A stretch of DNA of 64,000 bases, from NCBI GenBank assembly GCA_964019695.1, contig OZ026520.1, forward strand, positions 34,785,620 to 34,849,619, given 5' to 3'. The translations under genes were made by a program, and so were the position numbers. Source of the stretch: Loripinus fragilis (taxonomy: Eukaryota; Mollusca; Bivalvia; Lucinida; Lucinidae). Below the pieces are notes generated by a model, which saw nothing but the letters and a program-made list of their open reading frames with translations, ran no database searches and was not told the DNA's origin. This document shows positions 20,226 to 33,458 of this stretch, piece by piece; position 1 is the first letter of the stretch; each line of letters starts with the position of its first letter.

Positions 20226-23200
20226 GGCAATGGAAGGGACTCTGAATACATTAATTGACCACTAGTTGCAAAGACAGGGCTTCTAGATACTTCAATTGAC
20301 CTCCAGTGGCAATGACTGGGACTGAATACTAGCACAAAACTCTAGTGAGAATGGAAGTGGCCCTGGATATTTTTTTTACTGTTATCTTGTAGCAAGAACT
20401 GAGAGGAAAAGTACTAGGACTGACCCCTTGTGACAGTGAATGGGCTCTTAGATAATAGTACCGACGTCTAGTGGCTAACATGTGGACTCTAGATACACTT
20501 ACTGGCCTCTTGTAACAATGACAAGCCCTCTGGATACACATACTGACCTCTTGTGACATTGACTTGATCTCTGGATACATTTACTGACATCTTATGGAAA
20601 CGACATGAACTCTGGATACAATGACTGGCCGCTAATGGCAATGGCTGGGACTCTGGATACTTATTTTGACCATTAGTGACAGCGACAGAGATTCTGGTTT
20701 CTAGTACTGACATCTAGTGGAAACTCTGCATTCTTTAGCTAAAATCCAGTTGAAATGACAGCACTTCTGGATACTATTACTAACCTCTAGTGGCAATCAC
20801 TGTGAGTTTGGATACTTATACTGAACACTTGTAGCAGGGACATGATTTTGGATACAATTACTGACCTCTTGTGTCAATGGCTCACGCTCTGGATACTAGT
20901 TCTGACCCTTAGTGGCAAAAACAGGGACTTTGGATTCTTTAACAGACCTCTAGTAGCAATGACAGGGACCCAGAATTATAGTACTGACCTCTATTGGCAA
21001 TGACACGGGCTCTGGATAATATTACTGACCTAACGTGGCAATGACTTGGACTCTGTATGCTTGTACTGGCCTCTAGTGGCAATTACAGGGACGCTGTATA
21101 CTGTTTCTGACATCTGTTGGTAATGGCAGAGACTCAAAATAATAATACTGGCCGCTGTTAGCGAAGACAGAGACCCCAGATAATAGTACTGATCATTAGT
21201 CGCATAACAGGGACGCTGGATAATGGTAGTAATGATCGGCAATGAGGCAGACTCTGTATATTTTAACTGAACTATAGTGGCAATGTCAAGGACTCTGAAC
21301 ACAAGTTCCAAAGTCTTGTTGCAATGACAGGACCTCTGTACACTTTGACTTCATCTAGTGGCAATGACAGGGATTCTGGATATTTTACTGACTTCTAGCG
21401 GCAATGGCATGGACTCTGGTTACAATCACTGACATCTAGTGCCAATGCCTTGATTCTGAATACTCTCACTAAACTCTAGTGAAATTGACTAGTACTGGCC
21501 TCTAGTGACTACGACTCGAATTCTTTAAACAATTACTAACATCTAATAGCAATGGAAGGGACTCTGGATGCTTTGTCTGACATTTAGTGACTATGATTGG
21601 GACCCTGGATACATTTACTGGCCTCTAGTTTAAACATATTTTATTGCCATAAATAACAGCAATGAGGTTGCGTCACAAGTTCTTGCAACATTAGTTACGA
21701 CCCTTACCCTGGCCTCTAGTGGCAATGACAGGGACCCTATATATATATGCTGATACTGTTTTGAGTGGCAATAAGATGGACTCTGTATACTTTATCTGAA
21801 CTCTAGTGGCAATGTCAAGTACTCTGAATACAAGTACTGACATCTTGTTGCAATGACAGGACCTCTGTACACTTTAACTGACATCTAGTGGCAATGGCAG
21901 GGACTCTGGATATTTTACTGACTTCTAGCGGCAATGGCAGGGGCTCTGGCTACTATGACTGACATCAGGTGCCAATTCCTTGGATTCTGAATCCTTTTAC
22001 TGAACTCTAGTGAAAATGACAGGGACTTTAGACACTACTCTTGAAATAAGTACTAACCTCTAATAGCAATGGAAGCGACGTTGGTTGCTTTGTCTGACAT
22101 TAAGTGACTATGACTGGAACCCAGGATATATTTACTGACCTCTAGTGGCACTGACAGGGACAATAAATACTAGTACTGACCTCTACTGACAACGACAGGG
22201 ACTCTGTATACCGATACTGTCCTCCAGTGGCAATGCCAGGGACTCTTGATATGCTAGTGTTAACATCTAGTGGTAATGACAGAGAACCTCGATACAGGTA
22301 CTGGCCTCAAATGGCAAAGACAAGGTCTCTTGATATTAGTTTTGAACTCTAGTGGCGATGGTAGGGACTTGGGATATTAGTACTGACCCCTGGTGTCAAT
22401 GACAGGGCATATATACACTTTTACTGATGTTAAGTGACAATGACAAGGGCACTGCATATAAGTTCTAACATTAAGTGGAAATGTCTAGGTCTCTGGATGC
22501 TAGTACTGACATCTAGTTGTAAGGACAAAGACTCTGGCTGATTCTACTGACCTCTTGTGTCAACCACTGGGACCCTTGATACCAGTACTGATCTTTTGTG
22601 GCAATGACATTGACTCTAGATACTTGTACTGATCTCTATTGGCAATGACGGACTCTGGATATTAGTGCAGGTCTCTATTTGGTATGACATTGACTTTTAC
22701 TATTTAACTGACCTCTAGTGGCAATGCTATGGACTCTGAAAACGTTCACTGTCCTCTAGTGGCAACAACAGAGACTCTGAGTAATATTACTCACATCATA
22801 ATGCAATGACTGGGACTCTAGATACTTTAACTGATTTCTAGTGGCATCGACAGTCACTCTGTATAATAGTACTGATCTCTTTTTGAAATGGCATGGACTT
22901 TAGATATTTTAATGACCTCTAGTGGCAATGTCAGGGACTCTGAATACTTTTACTGTCCTCTTATGGCATGGACAGAGACTCTCGGCAGTAGTATTCGCGT
23001 CAAGTTGCAATGACTGAGACTCTGAATACGTTTACTGACTTCTAGTGGCAAAGACAGTGACTCTAGTCATTGGTACTGGCATCTAGTAGCAGTGTCTTGG
23101 ATTCTGGATCCATTTACTGAACTCTAGTGAAATGATAGGGACTCTTAATTGTGGCTCTGACCCCTCTTGACAATGACCTCTCGTGGCAAGTATTGGGATT

Positions 23201-23825
23201 CTGGATACCTTAACTGACATCTAGTGTAAATGACAGGATCTCTTATTATAAATTACTAGCAATGACAGGGTCTCTATAAAATTGTATTGACATCTGGTGG
23301 TATTGACAGGGAATCTGGATATATCTAATTACCTCTAGTGGCAATGAAAGGGACCATGGATACATTAAATGACCTCCAGTGGCAATTATTGGGACTCTAG
23401 ATACAATAACTTACCTTTAGTTACAAAGACTGGGCTTCTTGATACCAGCACTGACCCTTATTGGCAAAAGCAGGACTATGGACGCTTTATCTGACATCTA
23501 GAGGCACTGAATGGGACTCTGGATATTGTTACTGAGGAAAGGATGGGGACTCTGGATACTAATGGTGACCTCTAGTGGCAATGACTGGGACTCTAGATAC
23601 TAGTACTGACCCGTAGTCACAATGTCTGGGACTCTTTGACACTAGTACTGACCTCGATTGACAATACAGGGAATCTGGATACTACTACTTGTATCTAGTG
23701 GCAAATACTTTGACTCTAGATACTAGTATTGATTTCTAGTGGCAATGACACGTACTCTGAATACTTTCAATTGATTCTAGTAGCAATGACTGGATCTCTG
23801 CACACTGAGTGACCTCCTGCAGCAG
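20226..23825 (+). repeat. ~42-bp degenerate minisatellite, block 1
   Basis: About 85 successive units follow the pattern ggactctggatactagtact / gacctctagtggcaatgaca. The unit is 41-42 bases with small indels. In this block most units carry 'ggcaatgaca' before the 'ggactctgg' word. Unit-to-unit identity is perhaps 65-85 percent, so it is an old array. A short foreign patch interrupts it at about 21630-21712. ORFs with a 14-residue period on the minus strand are a by-product of the 42-base unit. Confidence 0.93.
21630..21712. other. Short insertion in the minisatellite
   Basis: Text such as tttaaacatattttattgcc and ttgcgtcacaagttcttgca has no relation to the 42-bp unit, and the array resumes afterwards with ggcctctagtggcaatgaca. 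No ends were recognised. Confidence 0.6.
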
Positions 23826-23827
23826 TG

Positions 23828-24590
23828 TGTGATTTAGTTTATAAATTCAAACTTATTGTTGGAAATTCTAATTTTAGTGATCAATTCAAAAGATTATCAA
23901 ACGTTATATAAAGGTTTGATATAACTTGGATGCCATGCGACAGTCTGCATGACTGGTTTTAAACCCAATCACGGTTTATAGCTATGGTTTCCTCTTTAAT
24001 TGCACGACGGTGGGTCAGGCATCAGACTCTATGACGGCTCTGACGTAAAGCTGTAATCAGTGGGTTGGTGCCTGAGGCTTATCTGTAGCTGGAACCACCC
24101 TGGCTCAACTTTAGGTTTTCTTTAGCTCTGGCTATCTGTGAGTCGTGAGCCATTTTCTTTGTTTCATTATAGTGTGTTAATTTAATTAGAGTATTTCTCC
24201 ATGATGATACATTGCAATAATTAGAAGGCTTTCATGCGAGCTGAACATTTCTTGTCCTTCAACAGCAGCAGAATCTAGAGTGAAGATTTGGTACCAATAA
24301 AATGCATTTAAGCCCCCCCCCTTGTCAATGGCTGTTGTCCATTCTAAGGCGGTGGTTCTGTTGTTGTTGACTTGGTGTTTATTGTTACTCCCATTGTGGG
24401 AGTCTGTTATTGTTCTATGCTTTGTTGTACGTTATGCAATTATCTGGATGGGGAGGAGAGAACTGGTTGATGTGCTTAGTTTGTCTTCCTGGTGTCCTGT
24501 GATTGTTGTATTGCTCTTCCTCGCCGTGCCATGGGTTTGTCTACAGTTTGTGATTGTGGTATTTCCTGATCATACTCATTAACTATTTAT
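23828..24590 (+). mobile_element. 3' fragment of YLDD-box retroelement in minisatellite
   Basis: Starts within the text encoding VYKFK and continues through gttttaaacccaatcacggt, a C-rich tract near 24310, and ends with gatcatactcatt. It is collinear with the minus-strand copy at 18811-19600 over its whole length. The break into the minisatellite is sharp on both sides. The 5' truncation and intact 3' end fit target-primed insertion. Confidence 0.8.
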
Positions 24591-25449
24591 TTTTAAAATG
24601 CATACTTAGTCTAGTATTCACCCTATGAAACATTGAAATGAACCATGGATACTAGTACTGTCCATTTGTAAAAGAGAGGTGGATTCTGGATACTAGTGCT
24701 TGTAGCACAGCATATGACTATGGATGCAAATACTGACCTCTAATACCAAAGACTGCGACTAATGGCACTAGTAAAAGACTCTCGCAACACAACCAATGGC
24801 TATAGATACAAGAATGGACCTCCTGTAGTAGAGACTTGGACTCTAGATACAAGTACTGACCTCTGATTGCAATACTTCTGAACTTATGATTACAAGAACT
24901 GACCTCTAAAGGCAAAAAATGATATTTTGAATACTAGAAATGACAGTGATTATGGATGCATATAGAAGCATAGACTGGGAATATGGATACGAGTACTGCC
25001 ATCTAGCAGCAGGGACTGTGACTATTTATGCAAGTTTTGACCTCTAAGAGAACAGACAGTGACTATGGACACTAGTACTTACCCTTGGTAGAAGTGACTT
25101 AGGCTATGGATGCAAATCCCAGCCTCTACTTGCAGAGACAATGACTATAGATATTTATACCGACTTCTAATTACAATGTTTGTACTTCTACCTACTACTA
25201 CTTATAACATCAAAAGCTTTTGTGTTTGCAAACCACTCTTGTTACCATTACATATATTTCTATTGTGAATCCTTATGTACCACTTGTTGGTCTAAGTGAA
25301 TAAAGTTATGTCTATATCTATGTAACTCTGGATATAAGTATCGCTCTCTGATAGCAGAGTTTGGGGCTCTGGATACCAGTACTGACCTCTTTTGGCAGAG
25401 AAAGGGTCTCTGGATAGTAATATTATATCTAGTAGCAGAGACTGGGATA

Positions 25450-26391
25450 CGAGGGTTAGTCAAAAATAACTGTGCCCTACCTCACAACATTTTAGTTTGA
25501 TATTGTAGACAACAAATGTGATTATGTTCTATAAGTATAACATGTCAAAAATGTGTTAACCCTAAAGAATTACCCTAGTGAAGCTTCTATTATGGTTGCT
25601 AGGCAACTGAAGATCGTCAGTAAGATCGATGCGTTCACGATCTCAGCCACCACGAATATACAGTATGTCTTTAAAAAGCTTGTGTGCTTGATAGTTTTTG
25701 CGAAAGACATATTGGCATTTATTTGAATAACATATATCATATTGTCTTTTCATTACACTTAGTTCGTTAATGTTTAGGTGAACTTTTATTGTATGCGTTG
25801 CCTAGCAACAAAACGCCGTAATTCCACAAATTTTCAAATACACGTGAATTGTGTTGCCATGGAAACAAAACTGTGCATTTAAATCAAGGAATTTAATACG
25901 TCAAAGGTTTGGTTTGTGTATGCAGAACTGCTAAAGCATTATTAAGCTAATATTTTATGTTTTCTATTAAACCTGTGTAAATACGAATGTGGGTGGGGTA
26001 AATTATAGGACCTCAGGCATATTAAAATTTGATAAATTCTGAAATCAAACCACCACAGCATCTATGATTTAGAATATGTTGGTTTTGTTTGGTGACACGG
26101 AACAGGTACATGTTAATATAATATTGACATCAGACGACAGTGCATAAAGCCTTGGTTTAACATGAATGTTTCCATAGCAGCGCTTAGATTTAGATGTATC
26201 ACAGCGTGAACGCACCCCTTTGACAGGTCATATTCTGTTACCTAGCAACCGTTACAAAAAGCCTACCAACAGAAATAAAGTAGGTGAAATAGATGACATA
26301 TAACTACAATGAAATATCATCTAAATATATGTCCATTTTACTTGATTCAAATGTTATGAGGTAGGGCTCAGTTATTTTGTACTGATCCTTG
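25450..26391. mobile_element. mariner-type MITE carrying X-box-like palindromes
   Basis: TA at 25448-25449 and 26392-26393 flanks inverted ends CGAGGGTTAGTCAAAAATAA and, at the other end read inward, CAAGGATCAGTACAAAATAA. Arms of about 200 bases align inward (ctgtgccctacctcacaaca against ctgagccctacctcataaca). Four palindromes of RFX/X-box form lie inside: GTTGCTAGGCAAC (25595), GTTGCCTAGCAAC (25797), GTTGCCATGGAAAC (25853) and GTTACCTAGCAAC (26237). The first and last are symmetric, about 143 bases from each end. No transposase. Confidence 0.85.
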
Positions 26392-26499
26392 TAATAGTTA
26401 CTTAACATGTCTTCATTTGGTGAGGACTGGGACTCTGGATACATGTAGTACTGGTATCTTGTAGCAAAGACCAGGGATAGGGATACTAGTGAAAATGAC

Positions 26500-27640
26500 C
26501 TGGCATTGTCCTTTCCCCTTGAAGATGTACGAATTCTAGTTTGCCACGAAGCTGTGATCCACGAGAGAGCATCATGTGTTTATGTTGATAGCATGCAGGA
26601 AGCCATTTTGTATTGTCAGCTGGAGTGCTTCGGCTCCCGTTCCTATAAGTTTATGTCACAGGTTGTGAAACCACGTCGCTGCCAGCAGCCAACGAGCACG
26701 TCTTAGACCGTGACAAGGCTCTCTGTTAAACTGCAGAAGTGGGTAGCTTTTGCTCTCTAAACGCATCCGCTTAAGTATAGTGAGGAGAATTGCAATTTCT
26801 GCTAAAGGGAAGGTATCTGAACATAACTTTTGGCCTTAGTTTTAAGTTATTAGTACCTCATAGAGGCTGAGAATGTGTTCTATGGAGGTTGGGATGTAAA
26901 TTGCCCAACTTGGTGATCTAAAGGATCTGAAAGAAGTCGCGCTCCGTGTTTATTGTATTATGGTTACTGTTGGAACTTCCTGCATTGAGCTTGGTAGAGT
27001 ACCTCTGTGATACAAGTACTCTGTATTTGTGCACAAACCGTAGGCTTATTCCTGCGCTATAGACCAAACATTGGCAGTTCCCACCTTGGACCAAAAGTTG
27101 TATAGAATGTTTGAGAGGTTGATATATGTGACCAAATGTTGACCTGCTAGTGAAAGGTTTCAATAAATGCATTTATTGCCTCCAGGCTGAGTGTCATACC
27201 CATCTCACTACTCACCCCTGTCCTCAAATTCCCCAATGTCTCACTGTAATAGACTAGGCGCAGCAGCAAATACATATTATACTGTATTTAATTATAAGCA
27301 TTGATTCAGCACTTGCACAATCATATTCATGTTTAAACTTGTTTTTCAGTGTGTGCTCAGTCATTTAATGTAGGCTAACTTTATATGCGTGTATATTCTG
27401 ATTAAGTGCTTTGTGAACTGTCGATATACTACCATAGTTAAGGCTAAATTAGTTAATAGGATGCAAGATTGAATGTTAGGTGAATACGTGGGTAAATCTA
27501 ATCAGCAGACGGGCTCTTTCACTCACTATTGTTGATAGTAAGCCCCACATATAACCCAAAATAGTAGGAATCTATAATCATGCTACCCAAACATTTCCCC
27601 TTATTTATTATATGCTCGGTAAACCTCTGAGACCGTGAGG
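26500..27640. other. Unclassified insertion in the minisatellite
   Basis: The 42-bp pattern stops near 26500 and resumes near 27640. A plus-strand frame of 66 codons (26506-26706) begins MSFPLEDVRILVCHEAV and has no family I recognise. Near 27165 the text ttcaataaatgcatt could serve as a polyadenylation signal, but nothing upstream looks like a gene. It could be a processed transcript or part of a larger element. Confidence 0.4.
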
Positions 27641-27990
27641 GACGTGACATTAGTACTGACCTCTAGAAGCAGAGACTGGAACTGTAGATGCAAGGAATGA
27701 TCTCTTAAAGTAGTGAATGGGTCATTTATTGATACTAGAACGAATATCTAGTGACAGTGACTTTGGATGTCAGTACTGTCCTCTAATAGCAGAGACTGGG
27801 ACTATGGATCTATTGGAAGGCTGACACTCTGGATACATATTCTGACCTCTAGCAGCAGAGACTAAGGCTGTGGATACTATTACTGGCCTCTTATAGCAAA
27901 GACTTGAACTATTGAATCTTGTACTGACCTCTAGTATTAAGAGACTGGGAAACATGATATTAATACTTGTCTCTAAAGTCCTACCAGAAT

Positions 27991-28371
27991 AATAAGAAAC
28001 GCGAAAATTGGGAATAGTATTTATTTCTTGCATTTTTCAAAAGTTCAACCTCCTAAATGGATTACAAATACCCTGCAGTGTTAGGATAACATTATTAATA
28101 TAGTCTAGCACCGCTAGTACAACGCCTGATCCCTTGGAAATATTGGCATTTTAGGTCCTCTGAAGGGGGTGGAATCTAAAAGATACAAGAGCCATGTGGC
28201 GACCTATATATTTTATATTCATAATTGTACAGGTTAATTCCAAAAACATTGGCTATTTAATAGGTGTGTTCTCTGCTGTGGACACGGCATTTCTCTGTAT
28301 TATTGACGGTCAGTTCAAGAGAAACCAATAAGTAAAAGTGCACCAAAAGTTGATTTTTCGCGTTTCTTATT
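27991..28371. mobile_element. Small MITE with perfect 17-bp inverted ends
   Basis: AATAAGAAACGCGAAAA (27991-28007) is mirrored exactly at 28355-28371. AAT stands directly outside both ends, which would be a 3-bp target duplication. The 381-bp interior has no ORF. It lies in block 2 of the minisatellite. Confidence 0.75.
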
Positions 28372-28744
28372 AATGCCACAATACTTAATTAGCAGTCAGT
28401 GACTGGACCTATGAATACTAGTACTGACCTCTAGTAGCAGATTGTACCTTGGAATACTGATGCTGACATGTAGTAGTAGAGACAGTGACTATCGATAGAA
28501 GCATTGACCTATAGTAGTAGAAGTAGTGTCTTAGGATACTAGTACTTTACTTTTTTGGCAATGACTAGGACTCTGCATACTTTTACTGGCCTCTAGTAGC
28601 AGTAATTTGGACTGAGATGATGGTGCTGACCTCCAGTTGCAGTGTCTGTGGTATGGGTACTTGTACTGAACTCCAGTGGCAGAGACGGAGACTGGATACT
28701 AGTACTGACCTCTAGTATCAAAGACTTGGACTTATTAAAGACTT

Positions 28745-29265
28745 ATCTATTGATGAGATGGTAGGGGCCTGATGCTTTGGCTGTTTGTCGGGCCCACCGG
28801 GATTTACCTGTTGGATTTCTTTTGCTCCGGTATTCAGTTTTATTTACTGTTGAGTCCTTATCTTTGCTTTATCTCCCTGTTATATCTTGATTTATATGTT
28901 TTAGAAGATGATGCATTGATAAGTTAGGGGTCTTTCATGCAAACCAAATATCTATGTTTCTTGATCCACATCTGAATTACAGGTGAGGTTGGCGCCGTTA
29001 AACCGGTTTAAGCCCTCCCGTAAAATATTTTACTGACCTTTCCAAGGCGATACTACTTTTGTGGATCTTTTATGTTTTTGTGTTATGTCTTTGTGCGCGT
29101 CTGTTAATATTTGCTTTGTGGTCACCTGCTGGGAAAGGGCTGACCTCTTGGATCTCATTTGTGGTGTCTATCTGTGAGTTTGTCACTTTCCAATTGGTAT
29201 CCTGGGTCAGGTGGGGTACTTGATTGTATCGAATCCTGATCTTTGCACTCTTACTTACTTTCAAT
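28745..29265. mobile_element. Unclassified insertion, retroelement-like 3' region
   Basis: The minisatellite stops at about 28745 and resumes near 29265. The insert contains gtcgggcccaccgggattta, ggcgccgttaaaccggttta and a G/T-rich second half, with no long frame. The wording recalls 3' regions of retroelements common in bivalve genomes, but I cannot name the family. Confidence 0.4.
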
Positions 29266-30344
29266 ACTAGTACTGATCTAAAGTAGCCATGGCTTGGTAT
29301 ATCGATATTAGTACAGACCTCTTGTGACAGAGACTTGGACTAGGATACTAGTAGCCCACAATATAGCAGAGACTAGGACTATGGTTAAGAATAATGAACT
29401 CTAGTTGCTGCTACTGATACTCCGGATACCATCACTGGCCTCTAGTGACAGAGTCTGGAACTAAAGATGCTTGTTCTGAACTCAAGTCACAGAGACTGTG
29501 ATTATTGATACTAGAACTGAGGTCTTATAGAAGTGCCTGGGACAATAATTATAAGTGCTGACCCCTAGTAGCAGAGACTGGGAATATGGATACGAGTACT
29601 GACCTCTAGTAGCTGAGCCTGTGACTATGGCTATTAGTTCTAGACTGTAATATCAGTAAATGTAACTAAACGTACTAGTACTTACCTCTAATGGTTATGA
29701 CTAGTATTGGCCTCTCATTGGAGAGACATGGCCTCTGGATAAAGTATTGCTGGCTATTAGTAGCAGAAACTGGGACTCTGGATAATTGACCCGACCTCTA
29801 ATAGCAGTGACAGGGACTATATATACTAATACTGGCCCGTAGTGGAAAGACAGGGACACTGGACACTGGTACTGATCTCTATTTGCATAGACAGGGTCTC
29901 TGAATAACAGTATTGACCTCAAGTTGCATGTAATCGACCTATTGTTACTAGTATTGACCTCTGGTGACAGAGGCTTTGGATAGCAGTAATGGACTCAGGT
30001 GGTAAAAAAGTGACTCTTGATAGCAGTAATAATATCTAGTGGCAATGAGTGAGACTGGGGATGGTAGTACTGACCTCTGGTTGCAGAAAAGGGGACTCTA
30101 TGAAGTAGTTCTGACCTCTACCGACAGATAATATAGTACTGCCATTTAGTTAGAACAACAGGGACTCTAGATACGAGCAGCAATGAGCTCAAACGGAAAT
30201 AAATGTGACTCTGGTAAGTAGAACTTTCCTCTGGAGACATGAATACAGCATAATAGTGCTGACCTCTAGAGGCAACAACTAGGCCTCTGGATAAAAAAAA
30301 CACCTAACCTCTAGTGGCTCGACTAGCTTCTCAGCTACCTTTAG

Positions 30345-31485
30345 CTGAAGACTCATAAGTAATATTCTATTACTTGATTACCCTTGATTTTAATTATATA
30401 CCATCTTTGAAAGGGGGGCATATTTGATTTTGGTTGTCTGTCATTCTGTTCTGTCCACCTATCTGTTTTTCATTCTGTCTTAATTTCGTTTCAGTTCAGT
30501 TTCTTGAGAACAAATCGATAGAAAATTACCAAATTTTGTATATGCAATAGTATAGACAAAATCTATATTGGTTTTTATTACAAATTATTTTTCGAAAAAA
30601 ATGTAACAGAGTTATGTCCCCAGACTGACGTCCGAATTTCATTGAGATTCACTTTACGCTCAGTATCTTGAGAGTTAATAGATAGAATGTGACCAAATTG
30701 TGTACGTGCATTGATAATGACAAGATGTATTTAGGGATTGTTGTATGTCAGTTTTCACAAATTTGTAACGGAGTTATGGCCCTTGATTGGCTTCATATTT
30801 TCGTCTCCAGTCAATATCTTACGTGCAATTTTATAGAATTTTATCAAATTTGGTATTTGCAATGATATTGGCATGATCTAGTATGAGATTGTTATACACA
30901 ATTTTCTTTTATTTGTAACAGATTTATGGCCCTTAATTGATGTAATATTTTAGCTTCTGCCTAATATCATGGAAACTCATTTATATAGTTTTACAAAATT
31001 TTGTGTGTGGCTTGATATTGAAAAGATCTAAGTTTGCATTGAAATCTGTCATTTTTCGCAAATTTGTAACGGAGTTATGGCCCTTGTTAATGTCAGATAT
31101 TTGTTTCCCCTCAATATCTTGAGAACAAATTGGAGGGACTCTACCAAATTCTTAAATAAAGCAATTACATTGACAAGATCTAGATTGGGATTGTTATCTG
31201 CCATTTTTGCAAATTTATAGCAGCTATGGCCTTTAATTGACCTCTTAATTTAGTTTTCTTTTCACAATAAATTGACAGAACTTGGCGGAACTTTGCATAT
31301 GCTTTGATACAGACAAGCTTGAATTGTTACCGATGTCAGACTTATGTTTACATTCGATATCGTGAGATTAAATGGGTGAAATTTTAACCAAATTTATATA
31401 TGCTTTTATATTGGCAAGATTTTGGATGGAATATTACCTGTCGGTGTTCACAAATTTGTAACACAGTTATGGTCCTTGATTGATG
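30345..31485 (+). mobile_element. Pearl-like element, ~150-bp core repeats
   Basis: A decayed tctgtc microsatellite (about 30440-30480) is followed by some six to seven degenerate units of ~150 bases with versions of tttgtaacggagttatggcc, caatatcttgagaac, ttaccaaattttgtatatg and gacaagatctagattgggat. Units are well diverged, more so than those at 8921. Inverted ends were not found. Confidence 0.65.
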
Positions 31486-32410
31486 TTTTATCAACATGAA
31501 ATGCACTATAGCGGGGAGATAATCAGATCCTCTGACCTTGATATCGCAGCGGCGTGTTTGCAGATCTTGTTCAAATTGTAAGTGTATCGTCAAAAGGGTA
31601 GCGGACAGCTGAACAATATTTCGGACATTTTTTTTTAGCAAAACTGAGTTTCTGTAAAAATTATTGGCTTCAAGCTAACTCATTCATTTTTCTATCACAT
31701 CTGTTTAAATACACTCATTCGCAAGGACTTGGCATCCGCCCGGTCTGATCAGGGTCTTCTCTCTGTGTTTGAGGAAGCCGTGTGTTTTAGCATCTCACTG
31801 AGGCCATGAGTATTGAACGAACAGCGTAGACTCAGCGCACATAACAGATGCACAGTCTGATCTGAGTATTCGCTTTGTGCACATGCTTTTTCTGATGGTT
31901 CTGTACAGATGCGGCTTAGTCTATCTAAAATGTACCCAGCTTAGTCTTACATTTGAATATTTTGAATTAAACAGTATCCCATCTGGTCAGCTTACATTTG
32001 TCAGTTGCTACTATCTACTATGCCACATTTTCAAAGGGACCATATTTCCAAGAAATCATGTATAAAATTGGGAGATCTCTTATATGGTGGATTGGATATT
32101 TAGCGGACTAGAAATTTTATATATCTATATGCGGACAATATAACATAACATAACTTAAATTTATTCAGCATTAAACATAAAGAGTATGAATATAGCTTGC
32201 ATTATGTTTAACAAAGATAATTAATCTCCCCACAAAAAACATGTATAAGTATATGAATACATTTTACATTTACGAAAGGATAAGATGTCGCATGAAGCCT
32301 AAATATGAGTAGTAAGACATCTTTGCAAAAGGTTGTCCAAATACCTTTTGGAGACCGTACCCCCTTATCTTTTAAGATTGTATAAAACCCATACTGATTT
32401 TGACTAGAAT
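31486..32410. other. No gene recognised
   Basis: Unassigned A+T-rich sequence. A short frame on plus at 31877-32065 has no recognisable domain. Confidence 0.45.
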
Positions 32411-32820
32411 GCTTAATGTAAGCTTCCTTTGCAAGCGCTTCGATGAAAAATTACCGAATGCGAATATCCAATGGAACCGACTCGATTATGCGGTTCTATG
32501 GAGATTAGCTTACCACTGATCATAGTTCTGACTAAATTGACAGATGCGAATATCCACTCGAATGCGATTCCAATGGATATTTGCTTCCTTTGCAAGCGCT
32601 TCGATGAAGCGTTTCCAACAGACACTCACATTCCGAAAATTTACCGAATGCGAATATACAATGGAACGTATTCGAAGATGCGGTTCTAGTGGACATTTGC
32701 TTTCCACTGGACGCAGTTCTGACTAAATTACCAGATGATAATATCCACTGGAACCAGATAATTGAGGCGATTTCAATGGATATAAGCTTTCGCTGGACGA
32801 AGTTGTATGTGAACAAATAT
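32411..32820 (+). repeat. Local tandem duplication, ~160-190-bp unit
   Basis: The word gcttcctttgcaagcgcttc occurs at 32422 and 32583. The word gttctgactaaatt follows each, as do several forms of 'gcgaatatccac' and 'aatggatat'. Two and a half diverged units are visible. Overlapping short ORFs on both strands are by-products. Confidence 0.75.
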
Positions 32821-33458
32821 TTAAATTGACTTGTAGGTCGATTTCAATGAGTATCCTGCCAATGGTAATTGCCTATCCAAATAACAAAAGCTGCACGTGT
32901 CGCAGTGCAATTGTTCTTTGTTGACATATGCCACTCAATCTCTTTGGATTATATCACTTCTGATATCGATATTTTTCCATATAATAAAAATCATGAAAAC
33001 AGTGTTTTTTATTCTGACATATTGTAGGCCGGCTCTGAAGACCCTGACAGAACTACTATGGGTAATCCTGTCAGAGTCGTCAATGTCTGTCACATAAGAT
33101 TATATTTTATTGTATCTCGAACCCTTTATTGATAATTTAGGATCAATGGTAACGGGGGGGGAGATACTACATTGTACTACCGGAATGTTTCGTAGTCATT
33201 TTTTGGGAAGGGGAGTGTAGGATGAGGGGAGGTTCTTGTACGGGAAATTCATAGGTTTGTTTTGGTGTGGGGTGGATGGGAAGGGGGATGTGTATATGTT
33301 TTGAGGGGAGATGTGTATATGCTTCGCCTATGGTTGAAATTTATCGTGTTGCCAGTGCTCATTTTGCCATCATTTAAGAAAGATCCAAGATACAGGACAA
33401 AGTCGTTATGTCAAATGGATCAAGACATGCAATACTAAATCACATTAAAATAGCATAC
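32821..33458. other. Probable intron of the 33548 gene
   Basis: This is the sequence just past the splice donor of the minus-strand exon. G-rich text (33150-33310) and a partial inverted repeat around ctgacag / ctgtcag (33040-33080) are the only features. I could not find a convincing second exon here. Confidence 0.35.

Larger units (their letters stand above)
24600..30325 (+). repeat. ~42-bp degenerate minisatellite, block 2 (interrupted)
   Basis: The same unit as block 1 with a shifted sub-consensus: 'tagcagagactgggactatg' largely replaces 'ggcaatgacagggactctg'. Array segments lie at about 24600-25448, 26392-26500, 27640-27990, 28385-28745 and 29265-30325. Between them are a TA-flanked MITE (25450-26391), an unclassified insertion (26500-27640), a small MITE (27991-28371) and a second unclassified insertion (28745-29265). 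Confidence 0.9.

Noticed and set aside
20329..30303. Minus-strand ORFs with a 14-residue repeat such as YPES and ATRGQY words in the minisatellite
   Set aside because: The 42-bp unit is divisible by three, so periodic frames arise automatically. Units shift frame with indels and no start, domain or splice context is conserved.
32413..32816. Overlapping short frames on both strands
   Set aside because: They are by-products of a diverged tandem duplication.
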